A stretch of DNA of 40,838 bases from Candidatus Cloacimonadota bacterium. Its GTDB lineage: Bacteria > Cloacimonadota > Cloacimonadia > Cloacimonadales > TCS61. A program made the position numbers and the translations under genes. Under the pieces are notes generated by a model. That model was given only the letters and a program-made list of their open reading frames with translations. It was not told the origin of the DNA and searched no databases. The stretch spans positions 1-40,838 of the forward strand of contig JAGYMQ010000100.1 in the NCBI GenBank assembly GCA_018400535.1, given 5' to 3'. Positions 1-9,204 of this stretch are shown here, piece by piece (position 1 is the first letter of the stretch; the number at the start of each line of letters is the position of its first letter).

Positions 1-248
1 GATATCTTGAAATTTTATTTTATTTATTTTTGGATGGTAAAGATGGGTTAAAAATGGTGATAGGGAAAGAAAAATGGAAAAGGAGAAAAAACTAATTTGT
101 CCGGATTTATCGAGTAATTCGTTAGTAAAATAAATTATGTAAAATGGTGAAGAAAGAAAATTCAAAGAATTAGTGGTTTCTTGAATCTTTCACGGTATAA
201 ATTCTAAGAAGAATCCTGAAAATCCAAGAATTAAATTTCAGCGAGACC

Positions 249-593
249 TCAACTACATCGAATCTTCAATAGTTCTTGTAATTTTTTCAGCTCTTTTTTG
301 ATATTTTCTTTCTTTTCTTTTTTATCTACCGTGAAATCCAATTCCATCTGATCTTCTTTTTTATCTAATGCTTTCAGTTTTTTCTTCACACCTTCGATCG
401 TGAACCGCTGAGTATATAACATAAATTTGATCTTTTTTAGAAGCTCAATATCATCGGGATTATAGCGGCGATTGCGACCGAATCTTTTGCGCGGATGAAC
501 CTGCGGAAATTCCTTTTCCCAATATCGCAAAATATGGGGTTTTAGATCCAATAAATTGCTAACTTCGCCAATCGTATAATAATATTTTTTCAT
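249..593 (-). CDS. MerR-family HTH transcriptional regulator (short)
   Basis: The 114-residue product opens with YTIGEVSNLLDLKPHILRYW, a MerR-type winged helix-turn-helix in which the protein recognises DNA through a helix plus wing (RFGRNRRYNPDDIELL, about residues 37-52). After the DNA-binding domain (residues 5-75) there is only a Lys/Glu-rich tail of about 35 residues. There is no effector-binding domain and no Cys cluster, so the signal it senses cannot be predicted. It lies 3 nt after the lnt stop codon and is the last gene of the minus-strand operon. Similar short MerR proteins are common in FCB bacteria. Assignment to the family is firm; the regulatory target is unknown. Confidence 0.85.
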   Translation of the reverse strand: MKKYYYTIGEVSNLLDLKPHILRYWEKEFPQVHPRKRFGRNRRYNPDDIELLKKIKFMLYTQRFTIEGVKKKLKALDKKEDQMELDFTVDKKEKKENIKKELKKLQELLKIRCS

Positions 594-596
594 TTT

Positions 597-2069
597 TCAT
601 TTTTTTCGGATAACAAACGAAGCAATGAGAAATATCGTGCTGAAAATCAAAAAAAGATAGGGAAACCAAGAAAGAAATTTTGTAAAGATAGTTTTTTTTG
701 AATAAGTAATAATATTATCGGTCAGGATCGTCCGTTCGAATAATTCTGAGATCTGCTGAATTTCTCCCGTTGGTGAAACGACCATCGAATAGCCTGTATT
801 TGCGGCCCGAAAGAGCTGTCTTCTGGTCTCGATCGCCCTGAATTTCGTCATGATCGCATGCTGATAAGTTCCGCTTGAACGGTGAAACCAGGCATCATTA
901 GTGATATTTACAATAAAGTCTGGATTATTTTTCATCATTCTGGTGGTAAGACGCTCGAAGGCAATTTCGAAACAGATCAGAGGTGAATAGGAAAAATCAT
1001 CATGATCATAAAATTTTTGCTCTTTTCCATATTCCCAGTTTGCTTGCCCCAAATGGATATTCCACAAAAAAGGAAAATATTTCAGGAAAGGAATGCGTTC
1101 ACCAAAAGGAACAAGTATATTTTTGTTATAATGATCTTCGATCCTGCCATCAGCAGAAAATTGCGTAGCAGAATTGAAGAATGTGTAAGGACGCGGATGA
1201 CCTTTTTCATTTTTTTGGTAATGAGGAAAACCTGTGAAAATATCGACATCCAGCTTTTGCGCCAACGAACGAAAATATTCCCGATTAACATGATCTTTGA
1301 GAAGATAGAGTGGGAAAGCAGATTCCGGTAAGATCACTAATTTCGCCTTTTCCGCAGCTTGTAAAATAAAGTCATTATAGAGTCGCATTGTCGAATCAAA
1401 ATAGGCATCTTCCCACTTCAATTCCTGCGGAATGCTGACCTGGACGATCGCAGCTTTCTGATCTTGCTTTTGCATATCGAGGTTCTGCAGACGGAGAATT
1501 CCATAACCTATCCAGACAAACAATAAGATCACAAGCAGGATCAAAGAGCTGGAGAATTTTTTCAAAGCTCTGTATAAAAGGACATTTACCAAAATGATCA
1601 GCAGAGAAAGGAGATAAATCCCGCCCAGATCGGCGATTTGAAGAAGAGGTAAATATTCTGCCAGAGCATATCCAATATTAAACCAGGGAAAACTGAATTC
1701 ACCAAAATTTTGTAAAAACTCAAAACTAATCCAAAAACAAAGAAATATCCAATATTTGAATTTGGGAAATTGATGCCAGATCCTGTTCGACAACCAAAAG
1801 ATCAGAAAAAAATAGAAACCAAAAACTATGATCATTCCCAAAAAACCAGGAATTGTCACTAAATTGATCCAATGCAAAGAGATGACGGTGTAAACAAAGC
1901 TGAAAATGAAGCCATAAGCCAAAAGATGTTTTGTTCGATATTTGTTTTGGAAGAAATGAAAAAGTGGGATAAAACTCCAAAAAACCAGAAATCCGAGCTG
2001 AAGAGGCAAACGACTTAGCGCCAGCAATAAAGCAGAAAGAAAGATCAGAAGCATGGAATTTCGTTTCAT
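597..2069 (-). CDS. lnt: Apolipoprotein N-acyltransferase
   Basis: Lnt adds the third acyl chain to the N-terminal Cys of lipoproteins in the inner membrane. The 490-residue protein has about seven hydrophobic segments in residues 5-195, then a periplasmic nitrilase domain (about 205-450) and a last membrane helix (about 466-486). The nitrilase catalytic triad is visible: Glu249 in LVILPESAFP, Lys316 in YNKNILVPFGE and Cys366 in PLICFEIAFE. Length is usual for the family. Its start overlaps the stop of the upstream lipoprotein gene by 4 nt (ATGA), which fits translational coupling. A three-step lipoprotein pathway, and so an outer membrane, is implied. Confidence 0.95.
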   Translation of the reverse strand: MKRNSMLLIFLSALLLALSRLPLQLGFLVFWSFIPLFHFFQNKYRTKHLLAYGFIFSFVYTVISLHWINLVTIPGFLGMIIVFGFYFFLIFWLSNRIWHQFPKFKYWIFLCFWISFEFLQNFGEFSFPWFNIGYALAEYLPLLQIADLGGIYLLSLLIILVNVLLYRALKKFSSSLILLVILLFVWIGYGILRLQNLDMQKQDQKAAIVQVSIPQELKWEDAYFDSTMRLYNDFILQAAEKAKLVILPESAFPLYLLKDHVNREYFRSLAQKLDVDIFTGFPHYQKNEKGHPRPYTFFNSATQFSADGRIEDHYNKNILVPFGERIPFLKYFPFLWNIHLGQANWEYGKEQKFYDHDDFSYSPLICFEIAFERLTTRMMKNNPDFIVNITNDAWFHRSSGTYQHAIMTKFRAIETRRQLFRAANTGYSMVVSPTGEIQQISELFERTILTDNIITYSKKTIFTKFLSWFPYLFLIFSTIFLIASFVIRKK

Positions 2070-2875
2070 TTTTCGATGCTAAAAGCGATCTGCAATAATT
2101 GAAGAGAATTTTTGCGCACGACTAATAAACGGTCTTCTTGCACAAAAAGGTCAATGATTTCTGAAGTTCCGACAGCGAGTTTGGAATTCTCGGCGAGCTG
2201 AGTGAAACAGAATTTCTCGATTTTAAATTTTTTATCACGCCAAAAAACGATATTTCCATCCAGAGTTTCCTGGAATTGTCCTAATTTATTGTAAACGTAT
2301 GTCAGATAATTTTTTTGATCGTAGGCTGTCACAAAATTTTTATAAACTTTTAATTTTTTAACAGACTGCAATTTGAATTTGCCAAAGGAAAAACTGATCT
2401 TCTGTGAAAAAGGATCGATGATGAATATTTCTTTTTTATCATTGTCATAAACATATATATCTTCATTCAGAGCAATGTCGAAAGCCGTTGGCTCACTAAA
2501 TTCTGAAAGTGAAATTTCCATCATCCAACTGCCTTCAGCATCGAATTTTTTTATCTTTTTTTGGAAACTATCCAGCGCCATCAAATTGCCATCTGGGGCA
2601 AGAGCAATATCTGAGAGATGATCAAATTGGTTCTTTTCAAAACCCAAGCCACCGAGCGAATTGAGCAATCTCCTGTTTTGGTAAATATGCACAAAATTTT
2701 CCTCAAGCAAAAAATAACGCTGTTCTGAAGATGAAAAAAGCGCTTTCTGCGGATGAAAATTCAGCTGAAATTCTTCGATCGGTTTCAGTTCCTGGATGAA
2801 ATATTTTTTTTGAATTGGATTGTAGCTGCAATTGATCAAAACTAAGATGAATGAAATGACAATCAGTTTTTTCAT
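2066..2875 (-). CDS. Putative lipoprotein with NHL/6-bladed-propeller-like repeats
   Basis: This 269-residue protein begins with a lipoprotein-type signal peptide, MKKLIVISFILVLINCSYNP, with Cys16 as the likely lipidated residue. The residue before the Cys is Asn, which is unusual. The rest shows repeats such as LSDIALAPDGNLMALDSFQK and AFDIALNEDIYVYDNDKKEI, which resemble blades of NHL/SMP-30-like beta-propellers. No catalytic motif can be seen. The start codon overlaps the recJ stop by 1 nt (TGATG), and the end overlaps lnt by 4 nt, so it is tightly coupled to lnt. Function is unknown; the fold assignment is by pattern only. Confidence 0.75.
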   Translation of the reverse strand: MKKLIVISFILVLINCSYNPIQKKYFIQELKPIEEFQLNFHPQKALFSSSEQRYFLLEENFVHIYQNRRLLNSLGGLGFEKNQFDHLSDIALAPDGNLMALDSFQKKIKKFDAEGSWMMEISLSEFSEPTAFDIALNEDIYVYDNDKKEIFIIDPFSQKISFSFGKFKLQSVKKLKVYKNFVTAYDQKNYLTYVYNKLGQFQETLDGNIVFWRDKKFKIEKFCFTQLAENSKLAVGTSEIIDLFVQEDRLLVVRKNSLQLLQIAFSIEK

Positions 2876-4596
2876 CAGTCTCGTGGCAGTCGCAAATCTT
2901 TCAATTTTCCCTGGATCGTTGTTCTGCCCTGCCAGGTATTGAATTCCAGAGAATAGGCAATATCGATGTGAGAACCTTTTTTCAGGAAAGGAAGATAATC
3001 TCCCAAATTAAACCCGATCAGATCAAGCGTGCAACCATCTTTCATGACTTTCAGTTTCAGATGATTTTGTCCGACATTGTAGGGAAAACCGACAATCATA
3101 ACTTTATCGGTGAAAAATGTTGGTCTCATATTTCCTGGTCCGAAAGGAGCAAATTTGTTCAGCCATTCTAATAAATTTTCGTTGATCTCATATAATTCTA
3201 ACTTGGTGTCAATTTTCAGTGGTGGAATTAATTGCTCTTTTGTGATATGTTGACTGACAAATTTATGCAATTTATTTTCGATGAGATCGACATATTCGAT
3301 CAGGACAGAAATTCCTGCTGCATATTTGTGTCCGCCAAATGTTTCCAAATATTCTTCGACCGATTCCAGCGCTGCATAAAGATCAAATCCAGGAATGCTT
3401 CTGCCAGAGCCACTTCCCACTCCCTCTTTGAAAGTAATCATGATCGTGGGACGGAAATATTTTTCGACAAGTTTTGAAGCAACGATACCGATGACACCTT
3501 GATGCCAGTTATCAGAAGAAACCACGATCAAAGGTGTTTCTTCAATATTTTTATACTTTTTTTCGATAATTTCACAAGCTTCCTGAAATGTGCGTTGATC
3601 AATCTGCTGGCGCAAGGAATTCTCTCTTTCGATGATCTGAGCGAGTTCCATACTTTCATTTTCATCATTTGAAACCATCAGTTCGACTGCGCGCAACGCA
3701 CTTCCCATCCTGCCTGCAGCATTTATTCGCGGGGCTATTCCAAACACAATATCACTAGAATTCAATTTTTTCTGGGAAAGACCGGAAAGCTTGATCAGAG
3801 AAGTGATCCCGATATTATGTTTTGCGATCAATCTTGTCAGACCTATTTTTGCAAAAATGCGATTTTCGCCGGTGAGTGGGACAATATCGGCGACAGTTCC
3901 CAGTGCGACAAGATCAACATATTTATCGATCATTTCTTTTGTATCTACGCCCAGTCTTTTGTACACTCCCATCAAAAGCTTATAAGCAACGCCCACGCCA
4001 GCGAGATATTTATAGGGATATTCACAATTTGCGATCTTTGGATTGATCAAAGCTTGGGCAGAAGGCAATGTTTCTTTGGGATTATGATGATCTGTGATGA
4101 TGATATCGATGCCATTTTCCTGTAAAATTTTGATTTCTTCTGTCGCATTAATTCCGCAATCGACGCTGATGATGAGATTCGCTTTTTCTGCAATGAGTTG
4201 TTCCACTCCGCTGATCGATAGTCCATAACCATCGATCATTCGATGTGGGATATAGAAATCTACGATCGCATTAACTTTGGAAAGTCCCAAATATAGTAAC
4301 GCTGTGGAAGTCGTGCCATCCACATCATAATCGCCGTAAATCACGATCTTTTGCTGTTTATTGATTGCTTTGATGATACGTTCGACAGCCTTTCCCATAT
4401 CTTTGAAAATGAAGGGATCATGACAATCTTCTAATTTTGGATCAAAAAAAGTTTTGATCTCATCGCTATTGATAATATTTTTTCTGACCAGCATTTCTGC
4501 GATCATTTCCGGGCATTTGACCTTTTCGATGATCTGCTGTTTCTGCTCTTCTTGTTCTTGGCTCAAGCTATCTGATATTTGCCATCTTTTATGCAT
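2875..4596 (-). CDS. recJ: Single-stranded-DNA-specific exonuclease RecJ
   Basis: RecJ degrades single-stranded DNA 5' to 3' in recombination and mismatch or base-excision repair. The 573-residue length is normal. DHH-family metal-binding motifs are intact: GDYDVDGTT (residues 88-96), ISVDCGIN (Asp146) and IIITDHHNPK (Asp169-His170-His171). The DHHA1 region carries GSGSGRSIPGFDL and FGGHKYAAG, and an OB-like domain follows. The start is 23 nt after the 3' end of the RNase P RNA, preceded by AAGGATAAATAATT, a usable ribosome binding site. No terminator separates rnpB from recJ, so they probably share transcripts. Confidence 0.96.
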   Translation of the reverse strand: MHKRWQISDSLSQEQEEQKQQIIEKVKCPEMIAEMLVRKNIINSDEIKTFFDPKLEDCHDPFIFKDMGKAVERIIKAINKQQKIVIYGDYDVDGTTSTALLYLGLSKVNAIVDFYIPHRMIDGYGLSISGVEQLIAEKANLIISVDCGINATEEIKILQENGIDIIITDHHNPKETLPSAQALINPKIANCEYPYKYLAGVGVAYKLLMGVYKRLGVDTKEMIDKYVDLVALGTVADIVPLTGENRIFAKIGLTRLIAKHNIGITSLIKLSGLSQKKLNSSDIVFGIAPRINAAGRMGSALRAVELMVSNDENESMELAQIIERENSLRQQIDQRTFQEACEIIEKKYKNIEETPLIVVSSDNWHQGVIGIVASKLVEKYFRPTIMITFKEGVGSGSGRSIPGFDLYAALESVEEYLETFGGHKYAAGISVLIEYVDLIENKLHKFVSQHITKEQLIPPLKIDTKLELYEINENLLEWLNKFAPFGPGNMRPTFFTDKVMIVGFPYNVGQNHLKLKVMKDGCTLDLIGFNLGDYLPFLKKGSHIDIAYSLEFNTWQGRTTIQGKLKDLRLPRD

Positions 4597-4619
4597 AATT
4601 ATTTATCCTTGATCTGTTT

Positions 4620-5032
4620 GCCAAAGAAGATATTAAGCCGAATTCTGTAAATCACCTAACAAGTGATCTAATGTCTATTTCTCTAAGTCGGGCATTGCTG
4701 CACTCGATCGAGTTCGCCTGGCGACCGACTAAAGCTGTCCACCCGAGAATATTCAAGTCGGGCAAACTCATCTATTCTCCTATTTGACATTGCACCGGAT
4801 AAGGTTTTCCTGGCTTCCCGATTCACATCGAGAACCGGTGGTCTCTTACACCGCCATTTCAACTTTTCCTGGCATCTATTTCAGACAAAAAAATCAGTGC
4901 CAGGTAGTTTATTTCTGTGGAACTTGCTATCTGTTGCCAGATCTTCCGGTTAGGAAGTATCCTACCCTTTGGTGTTCGGACTTTCCTCCTGCTCACAAAT
5001 TGCATTCAGGCAGACATTTTATCTTCTTTGGC
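4620..5032 (-). ncRNA. rnpB: RNase P RNA, bacterial type A
   Basis: The minus strand reads the RNase P hallmarks in order: GAGGAAAGTCCG near the 5' end, CAACAGATAGCAA, GGTGTAAGAGACCACCGG, AAACCTTATCCGGTGCAA, CAAATAGG and ACAGAATTCGGCTTA near the 3' end. The ends were set by the P1 helix: 5' GCCAAAGAAGAT (5032-5021) is exactly complementary to 3' ATCTTCTTTGGC (4631-4620). The RNA is therefore about 413 nt, normal for type A. It is the catalytic RNA that matures tRNA 5' ends. It lies 19 nt downstream of one gene and 23 nt upstream of recJ on the same strand. Confidence 0.96.
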
Positions 5033-5051
5033 AAAACAATTTTTTTGAATA

Positions 5052-5759
5052 TCAATTGATTTTGTCCACGATTATTCGTCCACAATTTTCGCAATAAATT
5101 ATCTTATTCCCTTCAGATATCTCGATTATCATTTGTGGTCTGATCTGATAACCGCAGCCGCTACAATTATTATTGTCATTATAGACGACGGCTTTTCTGT
5201 TTTTATTTTTGATGAGAGCAGCGTAACGTTTTAGAATTTTGATCGGGATATTTTTTGCCATTTTATTTCTCTTTTCTCTGAGCGCATCAATGTCGTTTTT
5301 CAAGGTTGTGATCTTTTGCTTGATCTTTTCCTCATTCGCCTTCAATTCACTTTCTGCTTCCTTCTGTTTGTGTTTTTCAGCTTTGATCATGTCTTGCAGT
5401 TCAGATTCTCTTTCCATCAAATCAATGATCTCGTCATCGATTACAGAATTTTTTTTGAACAAATGAGTGATTTCGCTATTCAAAGCTTTGTATTCTTTGT
5501 TGGTTTTGATCGCCAGCAATTGATCTTTATATTTATTGATCTTATCTTCGTTGCTTTGGATCAAGACTTCTTTTTTCTTTTGATAATTTTTGTTAGCTTT
5601 CAATTCATTTTTACTTTTTTGCAAAGATTGTTCTGCCTTTTCCAAATTTTCGATCAAAGTATTGAGCTCTTTGGGTAAACTTTTCACGAGTTTATTTTTT
5701 TCTCCGATCACATCGTCCAATTTTTGCATTTCAATGAGAATTTCCAAATCTTTTATCAT
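5052..5759 (-). CDS. Coiled-coil protein with C4 zinc ribbon (CdsZ/DUF164 family)
   Basis: The protein (235 residues from the chosen start) has a long charged coiled coil, about residues 5-175, then a zinc ribbon with two CxxC pairs, NCSGCGYQIRP and IYCENCGRII, near the C terminus. This layout is the C4-type zinc-ribbon family often annotated next to rnpB or nif3-like genes; biochemical function is not established. I chose the ATG at 5759 because GGAG stands just before it; an in-frame ATG at 5822 would add 21 residues encoded across a terminator hairpin, which is unlikely. It begins the group with rnpB and recJ. Confidence 0.85.
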   Translation of the reverse strand: MIKDLEILIEMQKLDDVIGEKNKLVKSLPKELNTLIENLEKAEQSLQKSKNELKANKNYQKKKEVLIQSNEDKINKYKDQLLAIKTNKEYKALNSEITHLFKKNSVIDDEIIDLMERESELQDMIKAEKHKQKEAESELKANEEKIKQKITTLKNDIDALREKRNKMAKNIPIKILKRYAALIKNKNRKAVVYNDNNNCSGCGYQIRPQMIIEISEGNKIIYCENCGRIIVDKIN

Positions 5760-5768
5760 AATTACTCC

Positions 5769-5803
5769 AAAAAAAAAAGCATCTACCAATTGGTAAATGC
5801 TTT
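5769..5803 (-). terminator. Intrinsic terminator in the leader of the zinc-ribbon gene
   Basis: On the minus strand AAAGCATTTACC-AATT-GGTAGATGCTTT forms a near-perfect hairpin. Its only non-Watson-Crick pair is a U-G wobble, which is a pair in minus-strand RNA but a mismatch in plus-strand RNA. A run of about ten U residues follows and leads straight into GGAG, the ribosome binding site of the gene starting at 5759. It could end transcripts from the DUF342 gene about 100 nt upstream, or act as a leader attenuator. Confidence 0.8.
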
Positions 5804-5841
5804 CGTTTCTAATTTTTAGCAAAAAATTTAATAATACTTAA

Positions 5842-5849
5842 CAAATATA
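5842..5849 (-). promoter_or_regulatory. Possible TAnnTTTG promoter element
   Basis: The minus strand reads TATATTTG, an exact match to the TAnnTTTG element of Bacteroidota-type promoters, about 40 nt upstream of the terminator hairpin. No clear TTG element is visible at the expected distance upstream, so this is weak. Confidence 0.3.
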
Positions 5850-5904
5850 CTTTTTTCCACACCATTTTTCTTTTTTCCTTTCTTCCAAAAAAATTAAAGC
5901 GCTG

Positions 5905-7164
5905 TTATTTGTCAATGTCATAAATTTTTATTATTCCTTCATTATATAAAATATCAACTCTTTTCTTCAATTCATCGATCATTAAAGTTTGATCCAATAT
6001 CCTGCTCAAAACTCGAGGACGCAGTTCATTTTCAATGCGAATGCAAGCTTCTTTCTTCTTTAAATAATAATCCAGTTCAAGACTAAATTTTGTTTTGCTC
6101 TGCTCAAATTCTTTTTTTAAAGGTAATATATCTTCTTCTGATACATCACCTGTTTTTGATGCTTCCAGCTTTTTCGCAAGATCAACGATCTGATATTTTA
6201 AAAAGGGAGATGAAGTGATCTCCAATTCTGTGATCCCAGCAGGCGAACCAGCATTCTGAAGCGTGATGCTCAGAGCTGATCTGATCAAACCACCTGTAAT
6301 CGTAGATCTTTCTTCCCCGATAATATCTTGATCCGCTTCTAAAACAGAAAAAATCGATTTATTTTTTATGACTAATTTGCCCTGAGTTATGACATATGCT
6401 TTCTCAGCAATATTTATAACAGCATTACCGCTAACGACGATCGCCTTGTGTAAGCAATTCTTGATCTCACCTTTGACATTCAAATTACCTTCGACCCTAA
6501 TATGAGAATCATCTATGGAATTTTGAATGATTACATTTCCAAACAAATGCAGGTGCTTACTGTGAATATTTTCTTTGATGATGATCTCATCTTTGATATT
6601 AAATCTATTTTCTTCATCAAGATAGATGTAGCCGTTTTTTTCAGCGATCACAGCTTTTTTCTCGTTAGAATAAGCTACATTGTTTCCCAGATATTTTTCT
6701 GGATCAATCAAAATCAGTGAATTGGCACTGACTTTATGTCCAAAAATATCAAAGATATCTTTCTCTTCTGAAATTTTTTCAGACGAGACATGAGCAATGA
6801 TCTCACCTGCGAGAGCTTTTTCTCTTGTATTGATCGAAAAAAGATCAATAATGGAATCTGGATCAAGACAATTTTCCGGATCAAAATTATATGAAATCTC
6901 AGCTTGCTCAGGATCTATTTCTATTTTCGCTACCAGAAACGGTTTCCCGAATTCTTTCTGGATATTGTTATCTTTATTAAATTGGGAAGCTATTTCAATA
7001 CCTTTCACGATTCCTGCTTTTTCGATCAGTTCGATGATTTCCTGTTCATCGATGACTTGTGCCGATCGATGGACTACAAGATATGCAGAAAGATTGTCTT
7101 CTGCTATCCTTAGCTCTATATTTCCCAATTCGTTTATGATCTTGTTTTCTGGGTAATTATCCAT
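5905..7164 (-). CDS. FapA/DUF342-family polymer-forming-like protein
   Basis: The 419-residue protein has an N-terminal mixed domain (about 1-150), then a beta-helical DUF342 region with repeating steps such as [25 protein letters not shown] and [18 protein letters not shown] (about 190-310), and a C-terminal charged helical segment (about 325-400). The segment [19 protein letters not shown] followed by LIRSALSI is typical of FapA-like proteins. FapA proteins have been linked to flagellar assembly and signalling, but no flagellar gene is visible here, so another role is likely. Its start overlaps the end of the B12-binding gene by 8 nt, implying coupling. Confidence 0.8.
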   Translation of the reverse strand: MDNYPENKIINELGNIELRIAEDNLSAYLVVHRSAQVIDEQEIIELIEKAGIVKGIEIASQFNKDNNIQKEFGKPFLVAKIEIDPEQAEISYNFDPENCLDPDSIIDLFSINTREKALAGEIIAHVSSEKISEEKDIFDIFGHKVSANSLILIDPEKYLGNNVAYSNEKKAVIAEKNGYIYLDEENRFNIKDEIIIKENIHSKHLHLFGNVIIQNSIDDSHIRVEGNLNVKGEIKNCLHKAIVVSGNAVINIAEKAYVITQGKLVIKNKSIFSVLEADQDIIGEERSTITGGLIRSALSITLQNAGSPAGITELEITSSPFLKYQIVDLAKKLEASKTGDVSEEDILPLKKEFEQSKTKFSLELDYYLKKKEACIRIENELRPRVLSRILDQTLMIDELKKRVDILYNEGIIKIYDIDK

Positions 7165-7561
7165 TGTTCAATGTTTTATGAATAAAATCTACAACCGCTT
7201 GCGCTGGTGTCCCCGGTGTGAAAATAGCTTTGAAACCTTTAGATTTGAGAAATGCGATATCTTCTTCGGGAATCACTCCACCACCAAATAATAAAATATC
7301 TTCTCCACCTTTTTTCTTTAATAACTCTGAAACTTTGGGAAACAGGAAATTATGTGCACCCGATAAAAGGCTGAGACCAACGATATCTACATCTTCCTGC
7401 AAAGCAGAATTGGCGATCTGCTCTGGCGTCTGTCGGATTCCTGTATAGATTACTTCCATCCCAGCATCTCGAAGCGCACGAGCAATATATTTCGCTCCTC
7501 TATCGTGCCCGTCAAGACCTGGTTTTGCGATCATAACTCGAATTTTCTTTTCTTTTTGCAT
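7157..7561 (-). CDS. Stand-alone cobalamin-binding subunit of an acyl-CoA mutase
   Basis: This 134-residue protein matches the C-terminal B12-binding module of methylmalonyl-CoA mutase. The lower-ligand motif is D17-G-H19-D-R-G22 in [13 protein letters not shown], followed by [18 protein letters not shown] and the [14 protein letters not shown] strand-loop. The His replaces the base of the cofactor. Such separate small subunits pair with a catalytic subunit encoded elsewhere; none is in the window. The substrate could be methylmalonyl-CoA (propionate oxidation) or another acyl-CoA such as isobutyryl-CoA. GAGGAGG stands before the ATG, and a promoter candidate lies at 7584-7612. Confidence 0.9.
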   Translation of the reverse strand: MQKEKKIRVMIAKPGLDGHDRGAKYIARALRDAGMEVIYTGIRQTPEQIANSALQEDVDIVGLSLLSGAHNFLFPKVSELLKKKGGEDILLFGGGVIPEEDIAFLKSKGFKAIFTPGTPAQAVVDFIHKTLNNG

Positions 7562-7583
7562 CTATCCTCCTCTGGCAAAAAAT

Positions 7584-7612
7584 CACATTTGAGTTTTTCA
7601 GTTTCGCGTCAA
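7584..7612 (-). promoter_or_regulatory. Promoter candidate for the B12-binding gene
   Basis: On the minus strand TTGACG (7612-7607) is followed after exactly 17 nt by AATGTG (7589-7584), 22 nt before the start codon. It matches the TTGAC-N17-NNTNTG pattern seen at four other genes in the window. Confidence 0.45.
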
Positions 7613-7635
7613 TAAATTTTTCTGCAATTCATTTA

Positions 7636-7664
7636 TTGACATCAGATCAACAAGAAAATTGTTG
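7636..7664 (+). promoter_or_regulatory. Promoter candidate for purA
   Basis: TTGACA (7636-7641), a 17-nt spacer, then TTGTTG (7659-7664), 31 nt before the purA start codon. It is divergent from, and next to, the promoter candidate of the B12-binding gene, so the 134-bp gap probably holds two back-to-back promoters. Confidence 0.45.
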
Positions 7665-7674
7665 GAAGCCGTAA

Positions 7675-8937
<1,263 letters not shown>

Positions 8938-9204
8938 TAATAGAGAAAAATTCATCTTCCAAAGAAAATAACATTGCAATTCCTGAAAAAAATCAAATAG
9001 AATTTATATAACAAAGTCACTTCATTATCCATTCTTTACATTATCTATTTACCTTTGTTATTGACACAAACAAACAACTACAAACTTTGGAACAAATTAT
9101 TTTTTTCAAGATCGAGAATATATGAGTAAAAAAAAATTGTGTCAAAAAAAGCAATTTAAAGAAATATAAAAAATTGCACAAATAGAGAATAACTCGAGGT
9201 TACG
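8938..9204 (+). other. purA-ileS intergenic region
   Basis: This AT-rich gap holds the ileS promoter candidate (9061-9089) and a leader of about 110 nt. Inside the leader, TTGTGTCAA (near 9140) is the reverse complement of TTGACACAA at the promoter, but no compact hairpin or T-box-like element could be recognised. Confidence 0.5.
9061..9089 (+). promoter_or_regulatory. Promoter candidate for ileS
   Basis: TTGACA (9061-9066), a 17-nt spacer, then ACTTTG (9084-9089). The eight bases ending there, AAACTTTG, resemble TAnnTTTG. There is no TATAAT-like hexamer at the right distance. Confidence 0.5.

Noticed and set aside
160-240. Imperfect hairpin downstream of the MerR gene
   Set aside because: Pairing of TTCTTGGATTTTC with GAAAGATTCAAGAA is broken and no clean U-tract follows on the minus strand, so it was not called as a terminator.
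4784-5059. Plus-strand open frame of 91 codons
   Set aside because: It lies antisense to the RNase P RNA; its sequence is fully explained by conserved rnpB structure.
5760-5822. Upstream start for the zinc-ribbon gene (21 more residues)
   Set aside because: Those codons would be read through the terminator hairpin and U-tract, and the internal ATG has GGAG at a proper distance.
9090-9204. T-box or other riboswitch in the ileS leader
   Set aside because: No T-box sequence, no antiterminator and no terminator were found in the leader; only AT-rich sequence with scattered short repeats.
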